Assembly: GCF_017352135.1 (NCBI RefSeq)
Contig: NZ_CP071454.1
Location: 2,195,001 to 2,259,000 of the forward strand
Direction: 5' to 3'
DNA: 64,000 bases
DNA from: Rhizobium lentis
GTDB taxonomy: Bacteria; Pseudomonadota; Alphaproteobacteria; Rhizobiales; Rhizobiaceae
The first letter of the stretch is position 1. Each line of letters starts with the position of its first letter. Below the pieces are notes generated by a model. It saw only the letters and a list, made by a program, of their open reading frames with translations. It made no database searches and was not told the DNA's origin. A program made the position numbers and the translations under genes. Positions 56,004 to 64,000 of the stretch are shown here, piece after piece.

Positions 56004-57227
56004 TTACTCCTCGTCAACCACCCGAAGCTTGAGAAGGCCGGTACGGCTTTCCACGGATTTGGCCGGAGCCTCGCTGTCGCGGGCGGGCTTGGCGTCGCCG
56101 CCTGCCTCGAATTCCAGCGCCTCGATCTTGGCGCCGCGCTTGGTGAGCTTGTCTGCTGACGTCACCACCATGTCGATATCTTTCTGCGCCATGGCGAAAT
56201 GACCCTGCAGCTTGCGCACCCGCTCGTCGAGCCGGCCGAGATCGTCCATCAGGATCGCCACCTCGCCCTGAATCAGATGCGCCTGCGCCCGCATGCGCTG
56301 ATCCTTCAGCACGGCCTGGATGACCTGGATCGACAGCATCAGCAGCGACGGCGAGACGATGACGATGCGCGCGCGGTGCGCCTTCTGCACCAGCGCCTCA
56401 AAGTTCTCGTGGATCTCGGCGAAGATCGATTCCGATGGTACGAAGAGAAAGGCCGTATCCTGGGTTTCTCCCTGAATCAGATATTTCTCGGAAATATCGC
56501 GGATGTGGATCTCCATGTCGCGGCGGAACTGCTGGCCGGCGATCTTGCCGGCCTCGGGGCTGCCGGCATCGCGGATCGCGTTCCAGGCTTCGAGCGGGAA
56601 CTTCGCATCGATGACAAGCGGCGGCGCACCGTTCGGCATGCGGATCGTGCAGTCCGGCCGCGAGCCGTTCGAGAGCGTCTGCTGGAAGGCATAGGCGCCC
56701 ATCGGCAGGCCGTCGGCGACAATCGTCTCCATCCTCGACTGGCCGAAGGCGCCGCGCGTCTGTTTGTTGGAAAGAATGGCCTGCAGCCCGACGACGTCCT
56801 TGGCGAGCGTCTGGATATTGTTCTGTGCGGCATCGATGACCGCCAGCCGCTCCTGCAGCCGCTGCAGGTTCTCATGCGTCGACTTCGTCTGCTCGGTGAT
56901 CGTCGAGTTGACGCGCTGCGACATGCCGTCGAGGCGCTGGCTGATCGCTTGGTTGAGTTCGCTCTGCCGCGCGCCGAAAACCTCGGCCATGGCCGCGATG
57001 CGGCCCTGCATCTCCGCCTGGACCTTCAAAAGCTCGGCCATGCGCGCCTCGCTTTCGCCAGCTCGCAGGCGCGCCTCCTCCGCCTGCTCGCGGCGATGGC
57101 TGGCGCCGCGCAAGAGCAGAATGATCATCAAAAGCACGAGGGCGACGAAAAGGCCGCCGGCAAGCGCCAGCATGGCCGGGCTGATCGAGGCGACGGAAAG
57201 GGCGAGCGATTCGGAATGGACGGTCAT
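56004..57227 (-). CDS. rmuC: DNA recombination protein RmuC
   Basis: A 407-residue protein with an N-terminal membrane segment (PAMLALAGGLFVALVLLMIILLL), a long coiled coil up to about 150, and the RmuC nuclease-like core (FGQSRMETIVADGLPMGAYAFQQTLSNGSRPDCTIRMPNG and PLVIDAKFPLE). It limits rearrangements at inverted repeats in E. coli. It is divergent from the soluble chemoreceptor gene and upstream of rbsK with 84 bases between. Confidence 0.93.
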   Translation of the reverse strand: MTVHSESLALSVASISPAMLALAGGLFVALVLLMIILLLRGASHRREQAEEARLRAGESEARMAELLKVQAEMQGRIAAMAEVFGARQSELNQAISQRLDGMSQRVNSTITEQTKSTHENLQRLQERLAVIDAAQNNIQTLAKDVVGLQAILSNKQTRGAFGQSRMETIVADGLPMGAYAFQQTLSNGSRPDCTIRMPNGAPPLVIDAKFPLEAWNAIRDAGSPEAGKIAGQQFRRDMEIHIRDISEKYLIQGETQDTAFLFVPSESIFAEIHENFEALVQKAHRARIVIVSPSLLMLSIQVIQAVLKDQRMRAQAHLIQGEVAILMDDLGRLDERVRKLQGHFAMAQKDIDMVVTSADKLTKRGAKIEALEFEAGGDAKPARDSEAPAKSVESRTGLLKLRVVDEE

Positions 57228-57427
57228 GCCGCAACCATAACAGAAGATGCGGCAATATATAGATCAAAACGGGAACAGAATCGGCGGTCCCCAATATCTT
57301 CTGTGTCGCCCTTTTTCGTCGCCGATGCGGAAAATCGCCGCCGACTTAACCATTGCTCAACCATATTCGCCAAAATCTGTTGCGTAGAATTCCCTCCCGC
57401 GCCGTTGCGCCAATCACAGAGATTACC

Positions 57428-58924
57428 ATGACATCCCAGCAGACCGACAATGCTCTCAGGCAGCGCCTCGATTTCATCGAACTGGACGAGGCGGCGCGCC
57501 GGTCGATGCGGGATCTCAGCCCGGTCATCTCGGAGCTGATCGGCGCCGCCCTCGATAAATTTTACGCCAAGGTCGCCAGGACCCCCGCGGTCTCGGGCTT
57601 CTTCGCCGATAAGAGCCATGTCGCCCATGCCAAGAAGCGCCAGCAGGATCATTGGGCCAATCTCGCCAGCGGCACCTTCGACGAGCGCTATGTCGACGGC
57701 GTGACCGCGGTCGGCCGGACGCACGCCAGCATCGGGCTGGAGCCGCGCTGGTATGTCGGCGGCTATGCGCTTGTTCTGTCCGAACTCGTCAAGGGTATCA
57801 TGGAGAAGCAATGGCCGTCGGTCTTCGCGCGCCAGCAAGGCAGGCAGCTCGCCGAGAAACTGTCGGCAGTCATCAAATCGGGCATGCTCGACATGGATTA
57901 TTCGATCTCGGTCTATCTCGAGACGCTTGAAGCCAAGCGCCGGGCCGTTGAGGAGCAGCGGGCCCAGGCCGAAGCCGATCAGGCGATGGCGCTGGAAGAG
58001 TTGCGCCGCGGTCTCGAAGCGCTGTCGAACGGCGATCTCGAAGCCACTCTGCCGTCCGACCTGCCCGGCAATTTCAAGCAGATGGCCGAGCATTACAACC
58101 GTGCCGTCAAGGCCCTTCGCCAGTCCTTCGCGTCCGTGCGCGACACCTCGGGCCAGATCATGAACGGCGCCGACGCCATCTCCAACGCGACCAACGACCT
58201 GGCGTTGCGCACCGCCCAGCAGGCAGCGGGCGTCGAGGAGAGTTCGGCCGCCCTGCAGCAGCTTTCCGTCAGCGTCGGCCAGACGGCTGCCAATGCCGAG
58301 AAGGCCTCCGACGCGGTGCGCGAGACGCAGCAGAAGGCGAAGAATTCCGGTGAACTCGTCACCAGCGCGGTCTCGGCGATGGCCGGGATCGAGAAATCCT
58401 CGACGGAAATTTCCAAGATCATCGGCGTCATCGACGAGATCGCCTTCCAGACCAATCTTCTGGCGCTGAATGCCGGCGTCGAGGCAGCGCGCGCCGGTGA
58501 TGCCGGCAAGGGTTTTGCCGTCGTCGCCCAGGAAGTCCGCCAACTCGCCCAGCGCACTGCCGAAGCCGCCAAGGAGATCAAGAACCTGATCTCGCAGAGC
58601 TCGACCCAGGTCAATGAGGGTGTCGGCATCGTCTCCAGCACCGGCGAGGCGCTGAGCGACATGATCAGCCGCATCGACATCATCAACCGCTTCGTCGCCG
58701 ATATCGCCGCTGCCGCCCGCGATCAGGCAACCGGGGTCAACGAGGTCAGCGTGGCGATCCGCAGCATGGGCGAAATCACCCAGCAGAATTCGGGCATGGT
58801 CGAGCACACCTCGGCCGAAACCCGCCGCCTCAACGGCGAGGTGGAGAAGCTGATCGAACTGCTGCGCCGCTTCCGCGCCCGCCCGGAGGGCCATGCCGTC
58901 ACCGCCGCCCGCCGGGCCGCGTGA
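57428..58924 (+). CDS. Globin-coupled soluble chemoreceptor (HemAT-like MCP)
   Basis: A 498-residue cytoplasmic MCP. Residues about 15-165 form a protoglobin domain: the proximal heme His is 99 in [21 protein letters not shown]. No membrane segment is visible. Then a HAMP-like linker (185-240) and the signalling hairpin [48 protein letters not shown]. Unlike the other chemoreceptor in the window it lacks a C-terminal CheR-docking pentapeptide. Probably a heme-based oxygen or gas sensor. ATG 57428 is the first Met after the family begins. Confidence 0.9.
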   Translation: MTSQQTDNALRQRLDFIELDEAARRSMRDLSPVISELIGAALDKFYAKVARTPAVSGFFADKSHVAHAKKRQQDHWANLASGTFDERYVDGVTAVGRTHASIGLEPRWYVGGYALVLSELVKGIMEKQWPSVFARQQGRQLAEKLSAVIKSGMLDMDYSISVYLETLEAKRRAVEEQRAQAEADQAMALEELRRGLEALSNGDLEATLPSDLPGNFKQMAEHYNRAVKALRQSFASVRDTSGQIMNGADAISNATNDLALRTAQQAAGVEESSAALQQLSVSVGQTAANAEKASDAVRETQQKAKNSGELVTSAVSAMAGIEKSSTEISKIIGVIDEIAFQTNLLALNAGVEAARAGDAGKGFAVVAQEVRQLAQRTAEAAKEIKNLISQSSTQVNEGVGIVSSTGEALSDMISRIDIINRFVADIAAAARDQATGVNEVSVAIRSMGEITQQNSGMVEHTSAETRRLNGEVEKLIELLRRFRARPEGHAVTAARRAA

Positions 58925-59020
58925 GGCTCTATGGCGAAATTCGGAGCGGGGATGGAAAAAAGCGCCTTCCCCGCCCGCCGGATAATTCCATAGTCGGAAA
59001 AGATGGGTTATGGGAACGCC

Positions 59021-59536
59021 ATGACCATCAAGCCACTCATCATTCTTCCCGATCCCCTTCTCCGCCAGCTCTCCAAGCCGATCGAGCGGGTGGACGCCGA
59101 CCTTCAGCGTCTTGCCGACGACATGCTGGACACCATGTACGACGCGCCGGGCATCGGCCTTGCTGCGATCCAGATCGGCGTGCCGCGCCGCATGCTGGTC
59201 ATCGATGTGTCGCGCGAGGGCGAGGAGAAGCAGCCGCAGGTCTTCATCAATCCGGAGATCGTCAAATCTTCCAACGAGCGTTCGGTCTATGAGGAGGGCT
59301 GCCTGTCGATCCCGGATTATTATGCCGAGGTCGAGCGCCCGGCTGTCGTGTCGGTCAAATATCTCGATCGCGAGGGCAAGGAACAGCTGGTGGAAGCCGA
59401 CGGCCTGCTCGCCACCTGCCTGCAGCACGAGATCGACCATTTGAACGGCGTGCTCTTCATCGATCATATCTCGCGGCTGAAGCGGGAGATGGTGATCAAG
59501 AAGTTCACCAAGGCGGCGAAGACGAAGGCGCTCTGA
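59021..59536 (+). CDS. def: Peptide deformylase
   Basis: Metalloprotease that removes N-formyl from nascent proteins (171 residues). Three motifs: [23 protein letters not shown] and [18 protein letters not shown], with the Fe/Zn-binding Cys and HExxH. ATG 59021 begins [14 protein letters not shown]. In most relatives fmt follows directly; here a toxin-antitoxin pair lies between. Confidence 0.97.
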   Translation: MTIKPLIILPDPLLRQLSKPIERVDADLQRLADDMLDTMYDAPGIGLAAIQIGVPRRMLVIDVSREGEEKQPQVFINPEIVKSSNERSVYEEGCLSIPDYYAEVERPAVVSVKYLDREGKEQLVEADGLLATCLQHEIDHLNGVLFIDHISRLKREMVIKKFTKAAKTKAL

Positions 59537-59543
59537 GGAAGCC

Positions 59544-59590
59544 TTGAATATGCGCCCGTAAGGCACTATGATATCACCGATATCATAGTG
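59544..59590 (+). promoter_or_regulatory. vapBC promoter with overlapping operator
   Basis: TTGAAT (59544-59549), a 17-base spacer and TATGAT (59567-59572) make a good promoter. The -10 lies within a perfect 11-base inverted repeat CACTATGATAT / ATATCATAGTG (59564-59574 and 59580-59590, 5-base gap) that should be the antitoxin operator. The predicted start falls near 59579, about 21 bases before the vapB ATG. This arrangement fits autorepression. Confidence 0.8.
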
Positions 59591-59599
59591 GAGGTGCGG

Positions 59600-59860
59600 A
59601 TGGGCGATCTGCTTATTCGAGATGTTCCGGAAGCGATGAAGCGGCAGCTTCAGGAAAGTGCCCAGCGCAATGGCCGCAGCCTTTCAGAAGAGGCGATCGA
59701 AATCATCCGCCGTCAGATCGCGGCGGAACGCTCGGGAGCACCCGCGGGGCGGCGCTTGAGATCGCTGATGGGAGAGGAAAGATTGAGCGATGACGAAGTA
59801 GAGGCTATCGCCGCGTCTCGCCATGAACGTGATCGGGAACCGCCAAGTTTCGACAAATGA
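59600..59860 (+). CDS. Ribbon-helix-helix antitoxin, VapB/FitA type
   Basis: An 86-residue protein. The N-terminal half (MGDLLIRDVPEAMKRQLQES, NGRSLSEEAIEIIRRQ) is a ribbon-helix-helix DNA-binding domain as in FitA/StbC; the C-terminal half is acidic and probably neutralises the toxin. ATG 59600 has GGAGG five bases upstream. Its stop overlaps the toxin ATG by four bases. Lower GC than flanking def and fmt suggests acquisition. Confidence 0.85.
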   Translation: MGDLLIRDVPEAMKRQLQESAQRNGRSLSEEAIEIIRRQIAAERSGAPAGRRLRSLMGEERLSDDEVEAIAASRHERDREPPSFDK

Positions 59861-60276
59861 TCGTCCTTGATACCAACGTAATTTCCGAATTGCAGGGAAG
59901 AACCCATAGCGAGCGGGTATTGAACTGGCTAGACGCTTACGACGTCGAGACGCTTTTTCTGACAACGATCTCCGTGGGGGAAATGCGCTATGGGCTTGAA
60001 CTCCTTGATGACGGCAGGCGAAAGAAAGCATTGATTTCCGACTTCAACCGGATCGAATCCGAATTTTCTGGTCGCATACTCGGTTTTTCGCTTAGTGCGG
60101 CGAATCGTTACGGCCTCCTCGCTGCGGCGCGCAGAAAGGCGGGACGGCCGGTGGAAACGAAGGATGCGATGATCGCCGCCATCTGCCTTGCGAACGGCGC
60201 GACGCTCGCCACCCGCAACACCAGAGATTTCGAAGGGCTTGATCTCAAGCTCGTAAACCCGTTTGAAGACGGCTGA
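59857..60276 (+). CDS. PIN-domain toxin, VapC/FitB type
   Basis: A 139-residue ribonuclease toxin. The four acidic residues of the PIN active site are intact: Asp5 ([10 protein letters not shown]), Glu42 ([12 protein letters not shown]), Asp103 (ETKDAMIAA) and Asp124 (NTRDFEG). Coupled to the antitoxin by an ATGA overlap. Likely an mRNA or tRNA endonuclease; target unknown. It ends 20 bases before fmt. Confidence 0.9.
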   Translation: MIVLDTNVISELQGRTHSERVLNWLDAYDVETLFLTTISVGEMRYGLELLDDGRRKKALISDFNRIESEFSGRILGFSLSAANRYGLLAAARRKAGRPVETKDAMIAAICLANGATLATRNTRDFEGLDLKLVNPFEDG

Positions 60277-60296
60277 TCCTCAACTGGCGAGATAGT

Positions 60297-61232
60297 ATGT
60301 CTCTTCGCATCATCTTCATGGGAACGCCGGAGTTCTCGGTTCCGACCCTGCGCCTGCTCGTCGATGCCGGCCACAGTATCGTCGCCGTCTACACCCAGCC
60401 GCCGCGACCGGGCGGCCGGCGCGGGCTCGATCTGCAGAAATCGCCGGTGCATCAGGCGGCGGAATTGCTCGGCCTGCCGGTCTTCACACCGGTCAATTTC
60501 AAGGCCCCGGAGGAGCGCCAGCGCTTTGCCGCCTTCAATGCCGATGTCGCTGTCGTCGTCGCGTATGGCTTGCTGCTGCCGGAGGCGATTTTGAACGGCA
60601 CCCGCGAGGGCTGCTACAACGGCCATGCCTCGCTGTTGCCGCGCTGGCGGGGTGCCGCCCCCATCCAGCGGGCAATCATGGCCGGCGACGATAAGACCGG
60701 CATGATGGTGATGAAGATGGACAAGGGTCTCGATACCGGCGCAGTCGCGCTGACCCGCGAAGTCGAGATCGGCCCGAACATGACGGCAGGCGAATTGCAT
60801 GACCGGCTGATGCAGGTCGGCGCCAAGGCGATGGCGGAAGCCATGGTGAAGCTGGAGATGAACGACCTGCCGTTGACGCCGCAGCCGGAAGAGGGCGTGC
60901 TCTATGCCTCCAAGATCGACAAGGCCGAGACGCGCATCGATTTCGCCAAGCCAGCGCTAGAGGTGCACAACCATATCCGCGGCCTTGCGCCGTTTCCCGG
61001 CGCCTGGTTCGAGTTGGAGATCAGCGGTCGGCCGGAACGGGTGAAGGTGCTGGGATCCGAGCTCACGGAAGGGCGGGGCGTTGCGGGACAGTTGCTGACC
61101 GACGATCTTGTCGTCGCCTGCGCTACCGCCGCCGTGCGGCTGACACGGCTGCAGAAAGCAGGCGGCAAGCCGCTGGCCGCGGCGGATTTCCTCCGCGGCA
61201 CGCCGCTCGGCGCCGGCACGAGGCTTTCCTGA
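60297..61232 (+). CDS. fmt: Methionyl-tRNA formyltransferase
   Basis: Formylates initiator Met-tRNA (311 residues). Starts [21 protein letters not shown]; carries the [16 protein letters not shown] motif with the catalytic Asn/His/Asp context, and a C-terminal domain. The Shine-Dalgarno is weak, so expression may rely on upstream translation. Its stop and the truA start share one base (TGATG). Confidence 0.97.
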   Translation: MSLRIIFMGTPEFSVPTLRLLVDAGHSIVAVYTQPPRPGGRRGLDLQKSPVHQAAELLGLPVFTPVNFKAPEERQRFAAFNADVAVVVAYGLLLPEAILNGTREGCYNGHASLLPRWRGAAPIQRAIMAGDDKTGMMVMKMDKGLDTGAVALTREVEIGPNMTAGELHDRLMQVGAKAMAEAMVKLEMNDLPLTPQPEEGVLYASKIDKAETRIDFAKPALEVHNHIRGLAPFPGAWFELEISGRPERVKVLGSELTEGRGVAGQLLTDDLVVACATAAVRLTRLQKAGGKPLAAADFLRGTPLGAGTRLS

Positions 61233-62032
61233 TGCCGCGTTTCCGCATGACCGTCGAATATGACGGTGGCCCCTATGTCGGCTGGCAGCGGCAGGAGAAC
61301 GGCCCGTCGGTGCAGGGCGCGCTTGAAGCCGCAGTGCTGTCATTGACCGGCGAGACGGTGTCGATCCGCGGCGCCGGACGCACCGATTCCGGCGTCCACG
61401 CCATGGGACAGGTGATCCATGCCGATCTTTCCAAGGGCTGGTCACCCTACAAGCTGCAGAACGCCCTGAACGCACATCTGAGGCTTGCCGGCGAGCGTGT
61501 CTCCATTCTCGACGTCGAGGCGGTGCCCGACTTCTTCGATGCCCGCTTCTCCGCCCTCAGGCGCCACTATCTCTACCGCATCATCAGCCGCCGGGCGCCG
61601 CTGGCGCTCGACGCCGGCAAGGCCTGGTGGGTGCCGAAGGCGCTCGATCACGAGGTCATGCATGCCGCCGCCCAGAGGCTGGTCGGCCGCCACGACTTTT
61701 CCACCTTCCGCTCCGCTCATTGCCAGGCAAACAGCTCGGTGCGCACGCTCGACCGGCTTGACGTGACGCGAAACGGCGAGCTGATCGAGATCCGCGCCAC
61801 GGCGCAGAGCTTCCTCCACAATCAGATCCGGTCCTTCGCCGGCACGTTGAAGCTCGCCGGCGAAGGCAAATGGACGCCCGATGATGTCGAGGCGGCGCTT
61901 CAGGCGCGCGACCGCAAGGCCTGCGGCCCGGTGGCGCCGCCGGAAGGGCTCTATTTCCTGCAGGTGGATTATCCCGAGGTGATCACCGACCGCCGCAGGC
62001 CGGCCGACCAAAACGACGACGATCCGTCATAA
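61232..62032 (+). CDS. truA: tRNA pseudouridine synthase A
   Basis: Makes pseudouridine at positions 38-40 of tRNAs (266 residues). Catalytic Asp in [14 protein letters not shown]; later [16 protein letters not shown] and [14 protein letters not shown] are family motifs. Overlaps fmt by one base. Ends with a short charged tail ([12 protein letters not shown]). Confidence 0.96.
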   Translation: MPRFRMTVEYDGGPYVGWQRQENGPSVQGALEAAVLSLTGETVSIRGAGRTDSGVHAMGQVIHADLSKGWSPYKLQNALNAHLRLAGERVSILDVEAVPDFFDARFSALRRHYLYRIISRRAPLALDAGKAWWVPKALDHEVMHAAAQRLVGRHDFSTFRSAHCQANSSVRTLDRLDVTRNGELIEIRATAQSFLHNQIRSFAGTLKLAGEGKWTPDDVEAALQARDRKACGPVAPPEGLYFLQVDYPEVITDRRRPADQNDDDPS

Positions 62033-62038
62033 GGTCGC

Positions 62039-62635
62039 TCAGGCGGGGTAGATGCCGAGGAAGTGCTGCAAATATTCCGACAGGATCATCGATGGCACCA
62101 GCAGCACCAGCGTCAGCGCGCCGACCATCAGCGCGTGATCGTGGCAGATCATCCTGAGGATGCGCGCCAGCACGAAGACCTGCGCCAGCATGAAGGCGAG
62201 CAGCAGCAGCGAGACGAAGCCGACGGTGCCTGGCAGGAAGGACACCAGTGCCAGCAGCACACCGTTGATATAGGACAGCGGCACCCAGAGCCAGTTGACG
62301 CTGACGACGATCGGGGCGAAGCGCTCGCCCATGCGGAAGGCAAGCAGCAGCAGCCCGGCCAAGACCAGTGGCACGAACCAGTTGGCGACCTCGACGAGGC
62401 CGAGCCTGATGAAGAAGGCAAAGTCGACATCGGCTTCCGGCGGCATCGACCGCAGGAAGGCCTGTCGCCACCAGAGCCAGGAAATGCCCATCGGCGGCAG
62501 GCACCAGACCATCGCCCAGAACGAGCGGTTGACGCCGCGCTCCGACAAATCGAGGAAGCGGAAGCCACGCGGATCCATCCGGATCAGCAGCCAGAGGCCG
62601 GCCAGATAATACTGGACTTCCTTAAGACCCGGCAT
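62039..62635 (-). CDS. Membrane protein of unknown function (five-helix, YIP1-like)
   Basis: A 198-residue integral membrane protein with about five hydrophobic segments ([90 protein letters not shown]). It is convergent with truA (6 bases between stops). Its start overlaps the dapE stop by 14 bases, so it is coupled to dapE. It probably belongs to a conserved rhizobial family of unassigned role; the Yip1 resemblance is faint. Confidence 0.75.
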   Translation of the reverse strand: MPGLKEVQYYLAGLWLLIRMDPRGFRFLDLSERGVNRSFWAMVWCLPPMGISWLWWRQAFLRSMPPEADVDFAFFIRLGLVEVANWFVPLVLAGLLLLAFRMGERFAPIVVSVNWLWVPLSYINGVLLALVSFLPGTVGFVSLLLLAFMLAQVFVLARILRMICHDHALMVGALTLVLLVPSMILSEYLQHFLGIYPA

Positions 62636-63815
62636 GGGCGAACCAGCGGTCGATGAAGGTCTCGTAGATCGCCGTCAAGGTCTCCAGATCGGCAACAGTG
62701 ACGCGCTCGTCGACCATGTGCATCGTCTGGCCGACGAGGCCGAATTCGACGACTGGGCAATGGTCCTTGATGAACCGCGCATCCGAGGTGCCGCCGGTGG
62801 TCGAGAGCTTGGGCGACCGGCCGGCCACACGTTCGATGGCGGACGACAGCGAGGCGATCAGGGCGTTGTTGCGCGTCAGGAAGACATGGCTCGGACGATC
62901 GGCCCAGACGATGTCGTATTTCACCGGCTCCCGGCCCGGACGCAGCTGGCCGCTGCCGGCGGCGGCGTCGAGCCGCCGCAGGATTTCGGCGCGCAGCGTT
63001 TCGACGGTCCAGCTGTCGTTGAAGCGGATGTTGAAGCTTGCCGACGCCTTGGCCGGAATGACATTGGTGGCCGGATTGCCGACATCGACCGTCGTCACCT
63101 CGAGGTTCGACGGCTGGAAATCGTCGGTACCGCCGTCGAAGGGCGGGTCCATCAGCGCCTGAGTCAGTTGCAGCATCCCGCGCACCGGATTGTCGGCAAG
63201 GTGCGGGTAGGCGGCATGGCCCTGGACTCCATGCACGGTGATCCTGCCCGACAGCGATCCGCGCCGGCCGATCTTGATCATGTCGCCGAGCCTGTCCGGA
63301 TTGGTCGGTTCGCCCACCAGGCAGGCGTCCCAGCGTTCGCCGCGTTCGGCAGCCCAGTCCAGGAGTTTGGTCGTGCCGTTGATCGCCGGGCCTTCTTCAT
63401 CGCCGGTGATCAGGAACGAAATCGAGCCGGCGGGCGGCCCGTTCTTTTCGATATGGCGGGCGACGGCGGCGACGAAACAGGCAATGCCGCCCTTCATGTC
63501 GACGGCACCGCGGCCGAAAAGCTCGCCCTTCGATATCTCGGCGGCAAAGGGCGGATGCGTCCAGGCCGCTTCGTCGCCGACCGGCACGACATCGGTATGA
63601 CCGGCAAACATCAGATGCGGGCCGTCCTTGCCGAGCCGGGCATAGAGGTTCTCGATGTCGGGCGTTCCCTCTTCGCGCGCCGTCACCTTGTCGACTTTAA
63701 AGCCGAGCGGTGCGAGCATCGCCGCGAGCGCCGTGAGCGCGCCGCCTTCAGCGGGCGTGACGGAGGGGCAGCGAATCAGCGTCTGCAGATTGGCGACGGG
63801 ATCGGTAGCGGTCAT
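62622..63815 (-). CDS. dapE: Succinyl-diaminopimelate desuccinylase
   Basis: Zn-dependent enzyme of the lysine/meso-diaminopimelate pathway (397 residues). Metal ligands in [26 protein letters not shown] and [12 protein letters not shown]; later [24 protein letters not shown] 63815 begins [13 protein letters not shown] and is preferred to ATG 63851 because the upstream part is not family-like. dapD precedes it on the same strand, so the two steps are linked. Confidence 0.96.
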   Translation of the reverse strand: MTATDPVANLQTLIRCPSVTPAEGGALTALAAMLAPLGFKVDKVTAREEGTPDIENLYARLGKDGPHLMFAGHTDVVPVGDEAAWTHPPFAAEISKGELFGRGAVDMKGGIACFVAAVARHIEKNGPPAGSISFLITGDEEGPAINGTTKLLDWAAERGERWDACLVGEPTNPDRLGDMIKIGRRGSLSGRITVHGVQGHAAYPHLADNPVRGMLQLTQALMDPPFDGGTDDFQPSNLEVTTVDVGNPATNVIPAKASASFNIRFNDSWTVETLRAEILRRLDAAAGSGQLRPGREPVKYDIVWADRPSHVFLTRNNALIASLSSAIERVAGRSPKLSTTGGTSDARFIKDHCPVVEFGLVGQTMHMVDERVTVADLETLTAIYETFIDRWFAHAGS

Positions 63816-63916
63816 GGCGGTCGAACTATCCGGCGGGAATGGCAAAGACATGGCAAGGCGGCGGCGCCTCGCGTAAAAAGACGCCGTCTGTTTACCGGAT
63901 CAATGTCCTGATGTCA

Positions 63917-64000
63917 TCAATCTCTGAGCAGCTCGTTGATGCCGGTCTTGGAGCGGGTCCGTTCATCGACGCGCTTGACGATGACGGCGCAGTAGAGATG
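63917..64000 (-). CDS. dapD: Tetrahydrodipicolinate N-succinyltransferase, C-terminal end (cut by window)
   Basis: Only the last 27 residues (HLYCAVIVKRVDERTRSKTG, then INELLRD) are inside the window, ending in TGA. The AVIVKRVDxxTRSKTxINELLRD ending is that of DapD, which adds succinate to tetrahydrodipicolinate just before the DapE step. It is followed after 101 bases by dapE on the same strand. Confidence 0.85.
   Translation of the reverse strand, partial: HLYCAVIVKRVDERTRSKTGINELLRD

Noticed and set aside
57224..59566. 780-residue open frame antisense to the globin-coupled receptor and def
   Set aside because: Shadow of two well-supported genes; no domain seen.

Overview
The window is ordinary core chromosome of an alphaproteobacterium in the order Hyphomicrobiales, most likely Rhizobium of the leguminosarum/etli group. 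The evidence is GC-rich coding sequence with rhizobial codon use, a PraR/PhrR regulator lying between lnt and metK, ornithine-lipid genes olsA and olsB, a malic enzyme-phosphotransacetylase fusion (tme) beside mutS, a Mur/Fur regulator, and intergenic palindromes of the rhizobial RIME type. I see no rRNA, tRNA, prophage, insertion sequence or CRISPR array. Both edges cut genes: mutM on the left and dapD on the right.

Layout. 1-5.5 kb (+): mutM end, an enoyl-CoA hydratase, rpsT, a long regulatory gap, dnaA and a saccharopine-dehydrogenase-like gene. 5.6-12.5 kb is protein quality control and housekeeping: hemW-rdgB-VOC-rph run leftward, while hrcA, grpE and an Hsp20-DUF1150 pair run rightward, with RpoH-like promoters in front of grpE and hsp20. 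A nucleoside hydrolase on the minus strand separates these two groups. 12.7-35.2 kb is almost all minus strand: trmB-metK-praR-lnt; corC-ybeY-phoH-miaB-olsA-mur; rimI-tsaB; nfuA; usp; trpS; a VOC gene; murJ-glnD; a small unknown; mutS. The single plus-strand gene in this stretch is an exported M15-like peptidase. 35.3-43.6 kb: tme, then olsB, a hybrid histidine kinase, and lspA with two RNA methyltransferases. 43.9-46.6 kb: an orphan CoxG-family gene, a frameshifted acetyltransferase, lapA, ihfB and sppA. 46.9-52.3 kb: lptC-lptA-lptB-rpoN-hpf-ptsN, the classic lipopolysaccharide-export/sigma-54/nitrogen-PTS neighbourhood. 52.4-58.9 kb: two chemoreceptors (one membrane-bound with dCache-like sensing, one soluble and globin-coupled) flanking ribokinase and rmuC. 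59.0-64.0 kb: def and fmt-truA with a VapBC/FitAB-type toxin-antitoxin pair inserted between def and fmt, then a membrane protein, dapE and the dapD end.

How the genes fit together. Many gene pairs overlap by 1-4 bases (rph/VOC, metK/trmB, ybeY/corC, phoH/ybeY, tsaB/rimI, lspA/trmH-like, vapB/vapC, fmt/truA), which indicates translational coupling. Themes are envelope building (lnt, lspA, murJ, lptABC, olsA/olsB, sppA), tRNA/rRNA modification (miaB, trmB, truA, trmH-like, ybeY, tsaB, rlmI-like), nitrogen signalling (glnD, rpoN, ptsN) and cell-cycle start (dnaA).

I did not find a clear previously undescribed system. The best leads are a dense GANTC (CcrM) cluster upstream of dnaA, the toxin-antitoxin insertion with a perfect operator over its -10, two RpoH promoters of identical geometry, the globin-coupled chemoreceptor, a conserved-looking small unknown coupled to mutS, and a one-base acetyltransferase frameshift. 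All function calls rest on reading motifs and gene order by eye; no database search was run.
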